Shown here: positions 7,922 to 15,873 of the stretch, in pieces
How positions within the stretch are numbered: position 1 is the stretch's first letter
Layout of the letters: every line of letters begins with the position of its first letter
Position numbers and translations under genes: made by a program
From: a virus
Length of the DNA: 61,722 bases
Strand: one strand, 5' to 3'
IMG/VR virus record: IMGVR_UViG_3300020578_000072
Coordinates: 1-61,722 of that record
The notes under the pieces: generated by a model
Databases searched by the model: none
The model's input: only the letters and a program-made list of their open reading frames with translations
What the model was told of the DNA's origin: nothing

Positions 7922-9399
7922 AATTTCATATCCCACTCTACAACCATTGCTGCCTTGGGAGTTCCTGAAAACTTACTCTTAACCCATCGTAATCTTTTTA
8001 CAATAAGGGATTCACTGTATGCCCCCCACCTTACATGCCTATCCATACCTTTTTTAAATAAATCATTAAAAATACCCATAAGCTTAGAATCATGAATAAA
8101 TTTGTTTACAAAAGGCGTTGCCACCCCTTGTACCATTACGTCGTTGGAGTAAATATAATCTCCGGATATCATTTCTTCTAACTTATACAAAATATATTCT
8201 ATTTCTTTTTTAGTTGTAAACTTAGAGTCAGCCAATAAGCGTGCCACAACATGCGGAATTTGTGTTCTAGGATTTTCAAAAATTGATTTAAGCGCCACAT
8301 CGTATAATTCACGTGTAAAATTAGGATGGCTAAAAACCAATCTTTTCAAATCTGCATTTTCTTCTATGGCATCTAATCCATTTATCACGGGGCCCCGTTC
8401 ATCAAAAGTAATTAATGATTTTAAAACTGCAGGAGAAGCACCGTTATTCATCCCAATCAATTTAGGAAAATATGTATGTGAAGTAATTATATTACGATGT
8501 AAAGAGTTTTCTATCATCATAAGAAGCACTTTTTCAGGAGTGTTTGGATTTACGGCAACTGAAGTCAATTCAGACAAATACTCTTCTCTTTCTTTGGTAT
8601 TTTCTGCCCGGACTCCCATAAGAGAATGCCTAACATTACCCCCATGCTCAGCCGTTTCATTCATCATCTTGTTGATACGGTTAAAGTCAGCATTGTCATA
8701 AGAAACCGTACCTTTACTTATCCCTTCAATGGCCCGATCTTTAATCAAAGAAAGGCAACGGTCTTTAAATTCTTTTGATTCCTCTACAAATTTTCGATCT
8801 CTATTCGTTACCACACCAAACAATACATCATAAGACATGTTTTCTAATCTAAGATGATTATCTTTAACAGCTTCAACCAGAAGGTGGACCAATTTTACTG
8901 ATCTTGCCACAAATGCCAAAAACCAAGTTGGAGCAACAGGATTCATTACTGCATACTTAATTCTCCAGTAATTTGAGTCAAAGTCCTCGGAGGTAGGACT
9001 TCTCATCCAACGATGCATTATTTTATTGAAAATTTTGTCGGTAGCCTTTGGTGAAAAGGCTGCACGAGTATAAAATACTTGATGAGGACTATCAATCAAT
9101 TTCTCGAGAAGATCTTCGTCCATGTTCGGGTTACCAAAAATAAATAACTTTATGGTTTCAGGAAGTCTACCATCTTCTAAAATAAGCTCAAGGACATCAA
9201 CGCCTGTCTGCGGGTCCTCTACCAAAGCCTTGGCTTTTTCATAAGCAACAGGATCATGCCCACCACGGAACTCGTCAAATTTACCACTAATGCTACGGAG
9301 AAATGCAATGCGCTCCTCCGAGGACATAACCCGCTTATCCCCCCGGAACAATTTGCCCCAAAAACCACTCCCAGACTTCTTGTACCAATTGGATTTCAT
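7918..9399 (-). CDS. WYK-tagged solenoid (LRV-like) protein 3, first of the coupled trio
   Basis: 493 residues beginning MKSNWYKKSGSGFWGKLF. The repeat signal is clearest here: FGNPNMDEDLLEKLIDSP, VMNPVAPTWFLAFVARS, VAVNPNTPEKVLLMMIENS and FSHPNFTRELYDVAL, each an NPN/HPN turn followed by a helix, as in the variant leucine-rich repeat family. No Shine-Dalgarno site precedes the start, but a GACGATAAA element lies about 45 bases upstream. It leads an operon of three. Function unknown. The repeats argue for protein-protein contact and the tag for a shared destination with the other tagged proteins. Confidence 0.8.
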   Translation of the reverse strand: MKSNWYKKSGSGFWGKLFRGDKRVMSSEERIAFLRSISGKFDEFRGGHDPVAYEKAKALVEDPQTGVDVLELILEDGRLPETIKLFIFGNPNMDEDLLEKLIDSPHQVFYTRAAFSPKATDKIFNKIMHRWMRSPTSEDFDSNYWRIKYAVMNPVAPTWFLAFVARSVKLVHLLVEAVKDNHLRLENMSYDVLFGVVTNRDRKFVEESKEFKDRCLSLIKDRAIEGISKGTVSYDNADFNRINKMMNETAEHGGNVRHSLMGVRAENTKEREEYLSELTSVAVNPNTPEKVLLMMIENSLHRNIITSHTYFPKLIGMNNGASPAVLKSLITFDERGPVINGLDAIEENADLKRLVFSHPNFTRELYDVALKSIFENPRTQIPHVVARLLADSKFTTKKEIEYILYKLEEMISGDYIYSNDVMVQGVATPFVNKFIHDSKLMGIFNDLFKKGMDRHVRWGAYSESLIVKRLRWVKSKFSGTPKAAMVVEWDMKL

Positions 9400-9442
9400 A
9401 GAAATAATTAAATAATTTAAAGGAACTATCCTGTAAAATATC

Positions 9443-9452
9443 TTTATCGTCT
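9443..9452 (-). promoter_or_regulatory. Putative promoter element (GACGATAAAG variant)
   Basis: A minus-strand AGACGATAAA, a one-base variant of the recurrent GACGATATA motif, about 45 bases before the start of 7918-9399. It lies just after a terminator, as expected for a new transcription unit. Confidence 0.45.
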
Positions 9453-9465
9453 ACTCAAATTGTAA

Positions 9466-9488
9466 TAAAAAACCCCTCCGGAGAGGGG
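9466..9488 (-). terminator. Rho-independent terminator (minus strand)
   Basis: A six-pair GC stem, CCCCTC/GAGGGG with a four-base loop, followed on the minus strand by six T. It ends the operon carrying the PEP-CTERM gene. Confidence 0.8.
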
Positions 9489-9542
9489 CAAAAAGAATTA
9501 ATTTTTTCGGGGGCAAGAGACAGGCCTACTTCGCACTGTTTT

Positions 9543-9567
9543 CCGGAGGGGCCGAAGGCCCCTCCGG
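9543..9567. other. Perfect 11-bp hairpin just upstream of the terminator
   Basis: CCGGAGGGGCC, loop GAA, then GGCCCCTCCGG. It has no T tract of its own and lies between the stop of 9581-9778 and the terminator at 9466-9488. It may stabilise the 3' end of the mRNA or act as part of a double terminator. Confidence 0.75.
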
Positions 9568-9580
9568 TCTAAATTCATGC

Positions 9581-9778
9581 TCAATGCGCATAAGTTGAAT
9601 CATGCCAACCATCCTCCTCAACTTCAGTTGCTGTCCGACGCATGGCCTCCCCCATCCACTTGGGCATCGTAACGTCAACCGCGTCCGCAGCGGTACGCAA
9701 ACTGCGTGCATCAAGAAGAATATGGTAAAACTCGCCTTTCGTATCGTCTTCAGAACCAGGTGTAATCTCAGTCATCAT
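9581..9778 (-). CDS. Small unknown protein, about 65 residues
   Basis: The start at 9778 (MMTEITPGSEDDTKGEFY) has AAGGAGA ten bases upstream; a more distal in-frame start lacks a ribosome site. The sequence is acidic at both ends with a central helix (RSLRTAADAVDVTMPKWMGEAM). Its GC content is higher than in the flanking operons, like the rest of the 9.5-11.4 kb cassette. It starts inside the stop of a remnant frame (9776-9831). Function unknown. Confidence 0.6.
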   Translation of the reverse strand: MMTEITPGSEDDTKGEFYHILLDARSLRTAADAVDVTMPKWMGEAMRRTATEVEEDGWHDSTYAH

Positions 9779-9831
9779 GAGAGTGTCTCCTTGAAGCAGT
9801 CCCACCCCTTGCTCTGTGCGACACCATCAGT
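9776..9831 (-). pseudogene. Remnant of a protein tail (SKGWDCFKE)
   Basis: The frame reads TDGVAQSKGWDCFKETLS then stop. Its end matches the end of the gene at 11040-11303 (ADGKGWDCFRDANS). It has no start codon and is preceded in frame by the TAG that ends 9832-9912. It appears to be the tail of a lost paralogue of 11040-11303 left in the operon. Confidence 0.55.
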
Positions 9832-9912
9832 CTACACACGACCAATGTGTTTAGATGTTTCACCGAAATTATAGAACAACTCCTCAAGTTTGTCAAGCAT
9901 CTTTCTGTCCAT
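9832..9912 (-). CDS. Mini-protein, 26 residues
   Basis: Reads MDRKMLDKLEELFYNF then nine more residues, mostly one amphipathic helix. GAGGAAGA stands immediately before the ATG, a usable ribosome site. It overlaps the stop of the mini-membrane gene 9893-10009 by 20 bases. It could equally be the front part of a gene broken by the amber stop, whose tail is 9776-9831. Confidence 0.4.
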   Translation of the reverse strand: MDRKMLDKLEELFYNFGETSKHIGRV

Positions 9913-10009
9913 TCTTCCTCAATTCGCAAAACATTTTGTAATTGTCAATTAACAACCAAACAATAACTAGAAGTTCAAACACAGAAACAAATAGTAAATA
10001 TTCGGTCAT
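9893..10009 (-). CDS. Mini membrane protein, 38 residues
   Basis: Reads MTEYLLFVSVFELLVIVWLL, a single membrane helix, then a basic tail (CELRKNGQKDA). AGGAGA stands at ideal distance and lies within the end of the PEP-CTERM gene; stop and start overlap as TAATG. The tight coupling suggests co-production with the PEP-CTERM protein. Function unknown. Confidence 0.65.
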   Translation of the reverse strand: MTEYLLFVSVFELLVIVWLLIDNYKMFCELRKNGQKDA

Positions 10010-10701
10010 TACTTTCTCCTACGACTTGTTCCAAACACAAAACTAACCATCCCAAGCGCAAATGCTCCGGGAGCAGGAACAGCTTCCATGTAGTAGAAAT
10101 TGTCCATTATGAAATGCTTGCGATCATCAAATTGACCTGAAATATTATTCCAAATCAACAGAGTATCAATTTCATACCCTGCTCCATAACTTAGCCAAGA
10201 ACGATACTCGCTTGAAATGCTTTGTGAATAATCAAATACAGTTTGACCGTCCTTGATTCCTTGAACACGAATGTTTCCCGGATTCCACATGGCTGTGAAC
10301 CAAGCACCAAAGAAATGCCAATCTCCACCATTAACTCTACTGATTGACCATCTGGTATTCACTGGATTGTGCCACCAGTTAGAGTAAAAGGGAGTAAATG
10401 CTGCTCTATCTCCAATCACACCAACACCCGCTCCGGGGATAGGACCACCGGGAATAGACCCCCATGCCCCCCGTTCATAGTAACCCCACCCAGAACTATT
10501 CCATTGTGAGGGGGAATGAACATCAGGTACACCATTTTCCAAACATTGAAATCGAAGACCTTGATAATCCTCAAGAAATCCTACATCATCATAATATGGA
10601 GCGTCTGCATTAGGATCAATTTCAAAATCAACAAGAGTGACGCTTGCGTTTGCAAAGCACGAAGAAACACATAGAGTTAAAATTCCATTGTAAATATTCA
10701 T
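10009..10701 (-). CDS. Secreted PEP-CTERM-type surface protein
   Basis: A 230-residue protein. The N-terminus is a signal peptide (about residues 1-19, NGILTLCVSSCFANASV). The body is Gly/Trp/Asn-rich beta-sandwich-like sequence (SSGWGYYERGAWGSIPGG). The C-terminus ends with a short VPAPGA motif, a hydrophobic segment (FALGMVSFVFG) and a basic tail (TSRRRK): the tripartite PEP-CTERM sorting signal that exosortase recognises. The VPAPGA form is common in Planctomycetota of the Phycisphaerae type. Such proteins are exported and processed at the host envelope, so a phage copy probably alters the host surface or was recently captured. It overlaps 10698-10991 (ATGA) and couples to 9893-10009. Confidence 0.8.
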   Translation of the reverse strand: MNIYNGILTLCVSSCFANASVTLVDFEIDPNADAPYYDDVGFLEDYQGLRFQCLENGVPDVHSPSQWNSSGWGYYERGAWGSIPGGPIPGAGVGVIGDRAAFTPFYSNWWHNPVNTRWSISRVNGGDWHFFGAWFTAMWNPGNIRVQGIKDGQTVFDYSQSISSEYRSWLSYGAGYEIDTLLIWNNISGQFDDRKHFIMDNFYYMEAVPAPGAFALGMVSFVFGTSRRRK

Positions 10702-10991
10702 AGTAGTCCCATCTCTCTCAATTCATCCAGTCTGGCCATCTTTGCTTTCTTTGAAAACAGATTACGAATTGCTTCAAGATGACGGTTACTATCTGCACCA
10801 TGTTCGATACGACAATCAATTTCATTCATAATGCGACCCTTCTCCAACAATGCTTCGTCACGCTCCTTGCGAAGCCGTTCGATCTCCTTGATGGCACGAC
10901 CAATCAAAATCTGATGAAATGTATCTCGGTTACCGCTGTTGAGGTAGTTGTTCAGTACATCAACAATTTCACCTTCTGTTGGTTCAATCAT
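10698..10991 (-). CDS. Coiled-coil protein, 97 residues
   Basis: Mostly alpha-helical with a charged heptad pattern (IKEIERLRKERDEALLEKG at about 34-52). The middle phrase ERDEA is also found in the neighbouring gene 11040-11303 (LRERDEARREY), suggesting distant relationship. Its stop overlaps the start of the PEP-CTERM gene by four bases. No membrane segment. Function unknown. Confidence 0.65.
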   Translation of the reverse strand: MIEPTEGEIVDVLNNYLNSGNRDTFHQILIGRAIKEIERLRKERDEALLEKGRIMNEIDCRIEHGADSNRHLEAIRNLFSKKAKMARLDELREMGLL

Positions 10992-11043
10992 TCGTAGTTT
11001 CCTTCATATTGTCGCCCACAAAAGGAATCGGATCGTGGCTCAT
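10984..11043 (-). CDS. Possible 19-residue peptide
   Basis: Reads MSHDPIPFVGDNMKETTND. Its ATG overlaps the stop of 11040-11303 as ATGA and its end overlaps the next start by eight bases, the coupling style used throughout the operon. Too short to judge further; it may only serve to hand on ribosomes. Confidence 0.35.
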   Translation of the reverse strand: MSHDPIPFVGDNMKETTND

Positions 11044-11303
11044 GAATTGGCATCCCTAAAACAGTCCCAACCCTTGCCGTCCGCAACCTCACGGGGATGG
11101 GGCGGCTCACCCTCACCACGGTAAAAGTCCGAGTACAACGCACAGTACTCACGCCTAGCCTCGTCACGCTCACGTAACGCCCTCCACATCCCCTCGCTCA
11201 GCACGTCAACACGAGACTCCAAAGAACGCATACGGTCAGCCCACGCGCAGTGACTCCTATCCACGCAACCCCTGCCACCGCATACATCGCACTCTCCACT
11301 CAT
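11040..11303 (-). CDS. Unknown Cys-containing coiled-coil protein
   Basis: The start at 11303 (MSGECDVCGGRGCVDRSH) has GAGGAG upstream; an earlier in-frame ATG has no ribosome site. The first 18 residues carry CxxCxxxxC plus a His, a possible zinc knuckle. A helical segment follows (SLESRVDVLSEGMWRALRE) and the protein ends GKGWDCFRDANS. That ending recurs as a remnant at 9776-9831. The gene is GC-rich compared with the surrounding DNA, suggesting transfer. No function recognised. Confidence 0.6.
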   Translation of the reverse strand: MSGECDVCGGRGCVDRSHCAWADRMRSLESRVDVLSEGMWRALRERDEARREYCALYSDFYRGEGEPPHPREVADGKGWDCFRDANS

Positions 11304-11528
11304 GGATCGACACTCCTCAGGTACAGGTACACCCCGAAAACACCATACAACCACAACAACACTCTATCGACAAAAAAGCGCAGACACCCGTACTAGTCTA
11401 TTCCCGGGATGCAACTTCTACACGCCCTCAAAACAAAAGATCCGTCAAAATGAGGGGAGACACACCTAGGGGGGGGAGAGGCAGGGGGAGAGGACCAAAA
11501 ACGGCCCCATACGACATACGGCATGACA

Positions 11529-11585
11529 ATATAATAATATAATAATATAATAATATAATATGGTAATATGGTAATTATTATTATG
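11529..11585. repeat. AT microsatellite (ATAATAAT array)
   Basis: A run of TAATA and GGTAATAT units in the 250-base gap between 11303 and 11608. A G-run (11470-11490) lies just left of it. The gap separates the GC-rich cassette from AT-rich genes and holds no convincing gene. Confidence 0.85.
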
Positions 11586-11607
11586 GTTTATCCATGAATG
11601 GAGAGTG

Positions 11608-12576
11608 CTAATAAGGATCATTGTACTTGTGCACAAGTGGCATGCCAAGAATATTCTTCACATCATATAATCGATGCCTATACATCGAAAAAGTAGAGGA
11701 ATTATCAATAATACCAGCGGACGCCATTTTTCTGGTTAACTCAGCGCACTTTTTAGTAGTTTTATAATTAATTCCATAACCATAAGCAGTACCACTCTCA
11801 GCCCTAGCATGCATCATAAACATAATTTCCCATATTTGGGAAACAAAAGCTTTTGAAGAATAATCCTCTCCCGCACCCAAAATAGCAATATTATATAATT
11901 CTTTTTGAATTTCCTTATCGTGTGAAATAAAAGTTCTTTCAAAAAAATCAACAAAATTTTTAATTATATTTAATTGTTTGTCTTTAACATATTCGATAAA
12001 AGTGTTAACCGGTTCCCAATCATACATTCTGTCTACTGCGTCTGTGCGAGAATAATATGTCGTTCTATGCATGATCATTCTAATTACATTTAATGCGTAA
12101 ATAGAATCATGAATATAAGCAGTAAAATTTGATTTTTCATCATAACTACTCAATTTTTTATTAGCATTTTCAAAAATTTTTACTAAATTTTCGTATGAAT
12201 TTGTATTAATAAGTTCGCGAGTAATTTTCTTCCATTCCATGTTTTGACATCTAAACTTGAAAGCTTGCCAGTTAATTTCTGTCATTTCAAAGATGATATC
12301 TTCGGGAGTGTTGGGATTAATAGTAATACTAATAATAGTATCTTCTATGCTCTTGCAACGACTGCCAAGTTCGCCATCAGCAGCTATACTGGCCATATTG
12401 ATTTTAATATCTTCCATTCCTGACTTAACATCTTCCCACGCGGCGGTAAGCATAGGAGGAGGACAGTCTGGATTTTTTATGTACTTCTTGTAGTCATCAG
12501 GATTTGCACTAAAAAACTCAAAAGGCACAAAACGATTTGCCCTTTTGATCCAGTTAGTGGGTTTGGGCTTTCTCAT
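11608..12576 (-). CDS. Tagged solenoid (LRV-like) protein 4
   Basis: 322 residues from the ATG at 12576 (MRKPKPTNWIKRANRFVPF), chosen because it overlaps the previous stop as ATGA and has AAGGA upstream; an ATG six codons earlier is also open. NWIKRA is a variant of the WYK tag. A variant-leucine-rich-repeat joint is visible at TINPNTPEDIIFEMTE (about residues 85-100), and a weaker one at KNPDCPPPMLTAAWEDV. The rest is helical with no catalytic motif. It is coupled to 12573-14168, forming a second pair of solenoid genes after the trio at 4917-9399. Confidence 0.75.
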   Translation of the reverse strand: MRKPKPTNWIKRANRFVPFEFFSANPDDYKKYIKNPDCPPPMLTAAWEDVKSGMEDIKINMASIAADGELGSRCKSIEDTIISITINPNTPEDIIFEMTEINWQAFKFRCQNMEWKKITRELINTNSYENLVKIFENANKKLSSYDEKSNFTAYIHDSIYALNVIRMIMHRTTYYSRTDAVDRMYDWEPVNTFIEYVKDKQLNIIKNFVDFFERTFISHDKEIQKELYNIAILGAGEDYSSKAFVSQIWEIMFMMHARAESGTAYGYGINYKTTKKCAELTRKMASAGIIDNSSTFSMYRHRLYDVKNILGMPLVHKYNDPY

Positions 12577-14168
12577 AAAGAATCCTTTTGCCATGTGCCA
12601 CGAGAAATCATTGATCTCACTTCACTCAGTCTTTTAATAATGAATCTATTTCTAAAAGAGCCTCCACCAATTGAAATTATTTTTCTAACTACTTCAGGAC
12701 ATTTTTTATTTTTTGAATCAAGAAACAAAAGCGGATAATTGTTGTCTGAAGGAAAAAACAAAATATTCTGAATATTCCAACTACGGGACTCATTATTAAG
12801 TAATTCTCTGTGCTTCAATATCCAGGAATCTAAAAGAGAAGACTGGGATTCACAGTTTATTCCTCTATCTATGCAACATTTAATCCACCTATTAATGTTC
12901 ATAGAAAGTGTTGATGTTTCAAATATTTCTTCTTTAATAACATATTTATCAAATACGTATTTAAATAAATGAAAATTGTTGCTGCATGCTGTATGCAAAT
13001 GCTGAAACGCACTTAATTTACCCATACTTTTAAAAAGCAAATCCACAAACTCTTCTGATATTCTCCCTGTATCCATGACTAATTTTAAAAGATCGTGAAT
13101 TAAACGGTATTTATAAATATTATCACCTGCATCATTTAAAATAATTTTGAAAAAATTAACTCTTGCTTCCTCGGTTTTGGCTCTTTTTGCCATTGCGTTT
13201 AAAACATAATATTTATACCCTTGAAATTCTTCATAATCCCTGTGTCCAGGAGAACTATGGTATTGACGAAGAGAATTTATTTTATTAAAAAAATCAATAA
13301 ATTGTTGAGAGAAAAAAAGCTTTTCTATCTTTTCGTCCTCAAAATTTACCGATTCAACCATTCCTATCATTGCTTTTAAGCGATTATCAATTTGAGCATC
13401 ATTGATACCATCGGTTTTTGAAATACTTCCTGAAATAATACCAGCAACATGACTGGCTCCAACACCCTCACTTTTGACAAAACTTGATACAACCTGAGGA
13501 TTCAAGTGCTGGTTTGTAATTTCAAGTCTTTCATCAACATTTATAAAACGATTACTTACTAAAGAAGACATCAAATCATCACCAATAGTAGCAATTTCCT
13601 TTCTCTGATAATCATATCCGTAATAATGTTGTGAGCCTGAAATTTGACTAAAGGAAGATGCAATATTTATTATTTTATTTTGTGATTTTTTTGTAACATT
13701 ATGCTTGGAGGAAGCATTTTTTAAAAATTCACCATATTTTGAATAAATTTTCAATATTAAATCATGCCTGTCATAGTTATATGATCTTAGGGGAGTTTTA
13801 TTTACCTCATCAAATATCAACTCCAAATCATCAACCAATTTAGAAATAATTTCTTTAGACATAATGGGATTATCTGACATGGCAGTTAAAATGCCAATAC
13901 TGCTTTCTTCCTTACAAGAAACAGTGTAACCTGAGTAAGTGTCGCTTTTGATGTAAGGCTTAGTTATTTCGTACACATACTCCTGAACTTCTTCATGAAG
14001 GTATGGATTCTGTGCCGCCAACACAAGACCAACTTCTTTGCCTATGTGCTTGTCGCCATGAATAATCATCATTTGATGATCTTTGTCTTTGACTGTTTTT
14101 GCGTATGCCTCCATACTCAATTGTCCAGCCATAGCTCTTTTTAGCCAGTTGTGAACCATTAAATTCAT
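12573..14168 (-). CDS. Tagged solenoid-like protein 5
   Basis: About 531 residues. ATGs at 14168 and 14159 both put the tag variant VHNWLKRAMAG at the front; a longer frame upstream is not supported by a ribosome site. The protein is helical with repeat-like joints (AQNPYLHEEVQEYVYE, MSDNPIMSKEIISKL, NQHLNPQVVSSFV) in the same NP/NPN style as the other members. No membrane or active-site motif. Located first in its operon. The assignment to the solenoid group is by pattern, not by overall similarity. Confidence 0.75.
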   Translation of the reverse strand: MNLMVHNWLKRAMAGQLSMEAYAKTVKDKDHQMMIIHGDKHIGKEVGLVLAAQNPYLHEEVQEYVYEITKPYIKSDTYSGYTVSCKEESSIGILTAMSDNPIMSKEIISKLVDDLELIFDEVNKTPLRSYNYDRHDLILKIYSKYGEFLKNASSKHNVTKKSQNKIINIASSFSQISGSQHYYGYDYQRKEIATIGDDLMSSLVSNRFINVDERLEITNQHLNPQVVSSFVKSEGVGASHVAGIISGSISKTDGINDAQIDNRLKAMIGMVESVNFEDEKIEKLFFSQQFIDFFNKINSLRQYHSSPGHRDYEEFQGYKYYVLNAMAKRAKTEEARVNFFKIILNDAGDNIYKYRLIHDLLKLVMDTGRISEEFVDLLFKSMGKLSAFQHLHTACSNNFHLFKYVFDKYVIKEEIFETSTLSMNINRWIKCCIDRGINCESQSSLLDSWILKHRELLNNESRSWNIQNILFFPSDNNYPLLFLDSKNKKCPEVVRKIISIGGGSFRNRFIIKRLSEVRSMISRGTWQKDSL

Positions 14169-14275
14169 AATAATAAATACTGTAAATAAATAAAACTTAC
14201 CTTTATAAAAAATAATTGGGCTAACTATTCGTCGCCCAATTTCAAACAATAAATTATAAAATAATTATTTTAATT

Positions 14276-14680
14276 TTAATTGTCTTTTTTCCCTACATCC
14301 GAAATGAAATCCATAAAATTTTTAAAACAATCCGAATCCATCATGGATTCTATTTTTTCAAACTTTAACATATCTTCCTTTGAAAGAATTCTATTGTGAA
14401 TTTCAAAATAACCTGAATACATACCTAGTCCATATGCGTCCATATCGAATCCAAAAATATCATATATGACACCCCTGTAAGAACGATTCTCCAAGCAATC
14501 ACCCTGGTGTATCTTCTTTGTAACAGCAAAAAAGCACATTAACTTTTGTTCATACGTAAGAGAATTCCAATAATTATCAGCGTCATTGGCATATTGCTCC
14601 ATTACACCCTGCTGAATTTCACCTATTTCCGTAAGAATTTTTAATAAATTGTCTTTTTTATTATTTTCTTCTTCTGACAT
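14276..14680 (-). CDS. Unknown protein, 134 residues
   Basis: A helical, acidic protein beginning MSEEENNKKDNLLKILTEIG, with a central aromatic/Gly patch (FDMDAYGLGMYSGYFEIHN). It overlaps the end of 14661-15152 by 20 bases and is the last gene of the run 14276-16538. No family recognised. Confidence 0.65.
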   Translation of the reverse strand: MSEEENNKKDNLLKILTEIGEIQQGVMEQYANDADNYWNSLTYEQKLMCFFAVTKKIHQGDCLENRSYRGVIYDIFGFDMDAYGLGMYSGYFEIHNRILSKEDMLKFEKIESMMDSDCFKNFMDFISDVGKKDN

Positions 14681-15152
14681 TTTTCTTAGCTCTCAATCTT
14701 TTTACAAGCTTATCGTAATCAAGAACATACTTTTCGTCTGTGGCCATAGAAAGTGCAGATATTGTGTTTCTTATTCCTAAAAATGAATCAGATTCAATAT
14801 TTACTGGAGACTCAGTAAAATTAGTTATTGTACTGTCATCACCGACTTCATCGTAGTATACCTCGTGTATTGAATACACTTCTTCATCACCTACTTTTCT
14901 TTTCATAATTCTATAATTCCATCCGCTCTTTTTAAATTCGGATGGAGACTCAAGAAGGCATTTTAAATTTGATGCAATTTCATTCATTAGAGAAGCAAGG
15001 CCCTGTATGCTGCCCTTACCTGTTTTTTCGTTGTAATGACCGTCATAATCAAACATTAGGACTACTGCGTTGGCAATAGACTCCCTCATCCTCTGATTCT
15101 CTTTAATAAGAGAAGTAAACTCTTTGCTTTTTTTTATATCATCAGAATTCAT
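14661..15152 (-). CDS. Unknown protein, 163 residues
   Basis: An N-terminal helix (SLIKENQRMRESIANAVVLM) is followed by a mixed segment containing a long strand pair (WNYRIMKRKVGDEEVYSIHE) and a basic C-terminus (KLVKRLRAKKNVRRRK). It overlaps its neighbours on both sides, so translation is probably coupled. The basic tail may touch nucleic acid. No family recognised. Confidence 0.65.
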   Translation of the reverse strand: MNSDDIKKSKEFTSLIKENQRMRESIANAVVLMFDYDGHYNEKTGKGSIQGLASLMNEIASNLKCLLESPSEFKKSGWNYRIMKRKVGDEEVYSIHEVYYDEVGDDSTITNFTESPVNIESDSFLGIRNTISALSMATDEKYVLDYDKLVKRLRAKKNVRRRK

Positions 15153-15334
15153 TTGGAATCCTGATCAAAATTAGGCGTAATTTTTGCCATTCTATATTTT
15201 ACCATCCAGGTCTTGGTGTGATATTCGTATTCGTAAAACCTTCCGACAGTAAATGAAAGGAAAACCAATGAAGCAATTAAAAAAGCAAGAACAAAACCGT
15301 TGACCTTATCTTCTTTTTTGGATATCTTTTTCAA
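15149..15334 (-). CDS. Small single-pass membrane protein
   Basis: 61 residues: a basic N-terminus (MKKISKKEDK), one membrane helix (GFVLAFLIASLVFLSFTVG, about 13-31), then a polar tail. The charge pattern places the tail outside the cytoplasm. ATGA-type overlaps with 15331-15690 and 14661-15152. Could be a spanin-like or inhibitor protein, but nothing specific supports that. Confidence 0.6.
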   Translation of the reverse strand: MKKISKKEDKVNGFVLAFLIASLVFLSFTVGRFYEYEYHTKTWMVKYRMAKITPNFDQDSK

Positions 15335-15690
15335 TTAACAACCTCCTTTTCTATAATTTTCACATACACTTTTAGATTTCTTTTTTTTGCCTCGTCTATC
15401 ATGTGACGAGTTCCTCTTGACTTTCCATCCCATATGGCCACAAGAGCATCTGCATTGTTCGCCATAGCAACATTTCTTATAATACCAGCAGCATTACCAA
15501 ACTTTCCCCAGTCGGCGGGAAACTCGAGCACTGGTATGCCTTTTGATTTTGCATAGTTTCTACCAAGAATGTCAGCACCCTTTGCTCCACCGCACAGGAC
15601 CTTTGAAATAGTAAAACCGGATTCGCTAACAGCCTGATCTATAAGATCTCCATCCTTGATTGTTCTTGATCCAGCTATTATTGTTTTCAT
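15331..15690 (-). CDS. SLOG/YspA-like nucleotide-binding protein (DUF2493 type)
   Basis: 119 residues with a Rossmann-like arrangement. It starts MKTIIAGSRTIKDGDLI, then CGGAKGADILGRNYAKSKG (the Gly-rich motif of the SLOG/DprA-YspA family at about 33-51), then a strand-helix with ADALVAIWDGKSRGTRHMI (about 83-101). The family binds nucleotides or nucleotide-derived signals; in several systems SLOG domains act as sensors. Phage copies are common and of unknown role. It overlaps 15149-15334 by four bases. Confidence 0.75.
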   Translation of the reverse strand: MKTIIAGSRTIKDGDLIDQAVSESGFTISKVLCGGAKGADILGRNYAKSKGIPVLEFPADWGKFGNAAGIIRNVAMANNADALVAIWDGKSRGTRHMIDEAKKRNLKVYVKIIEKEVVN

Positions 15691-15873
15691 TTAAATGCTT
15701 TTTTTTATTATTTGAGAAAATTCTGAAATTACAGACTCTCTATCTTTGCATAGTCTTTCATACTTTTTCATGTTGCCTTCTTTGCCGTCAGTCTCTATTC
15801 TTCCAATATTTTTAGAGACATCTCCAAAAATATAGAAAAGCTCTTCTATTTTTTTTATATCTTGTTTTTCCAT
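15691..15873 (-). CDS. Small helical protein, 60 residues
   Basis: Charged, almost all alpha-helix (MEKQDIKKIEELFYIFGDVS..., KKYERLCKDRESVISEFSQ). It abuts the next gene (15331-15690) without a gap and overlaps 15855-16040 by 19 bases. Possibly a dimeric helical hairpin. Function unknown. Confidence 0.55.
   Translation of the reverse strand: MEKQDIKKIEELFYIFGDVSKNIGRIETDGKEGNMKKYERLCKDRESVISEFSQIIKKSI

Noticed and set aside
9831-9832. Amber (TAG) read as a sense codon between 9832-9912 and the tail at 9776-9831
   Set aside because: Other genes in the window end in TAG in the expected way (1920-2063, 25017-26156, 47093-47626), so a genome-wide recoding is not supported. A relic is simpler.
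11529-11585. CRISPR-like repetition
   Set aside because: The repeated units are simple AT triplets without spacers. No CRISPR array was seen anywhere in the window.
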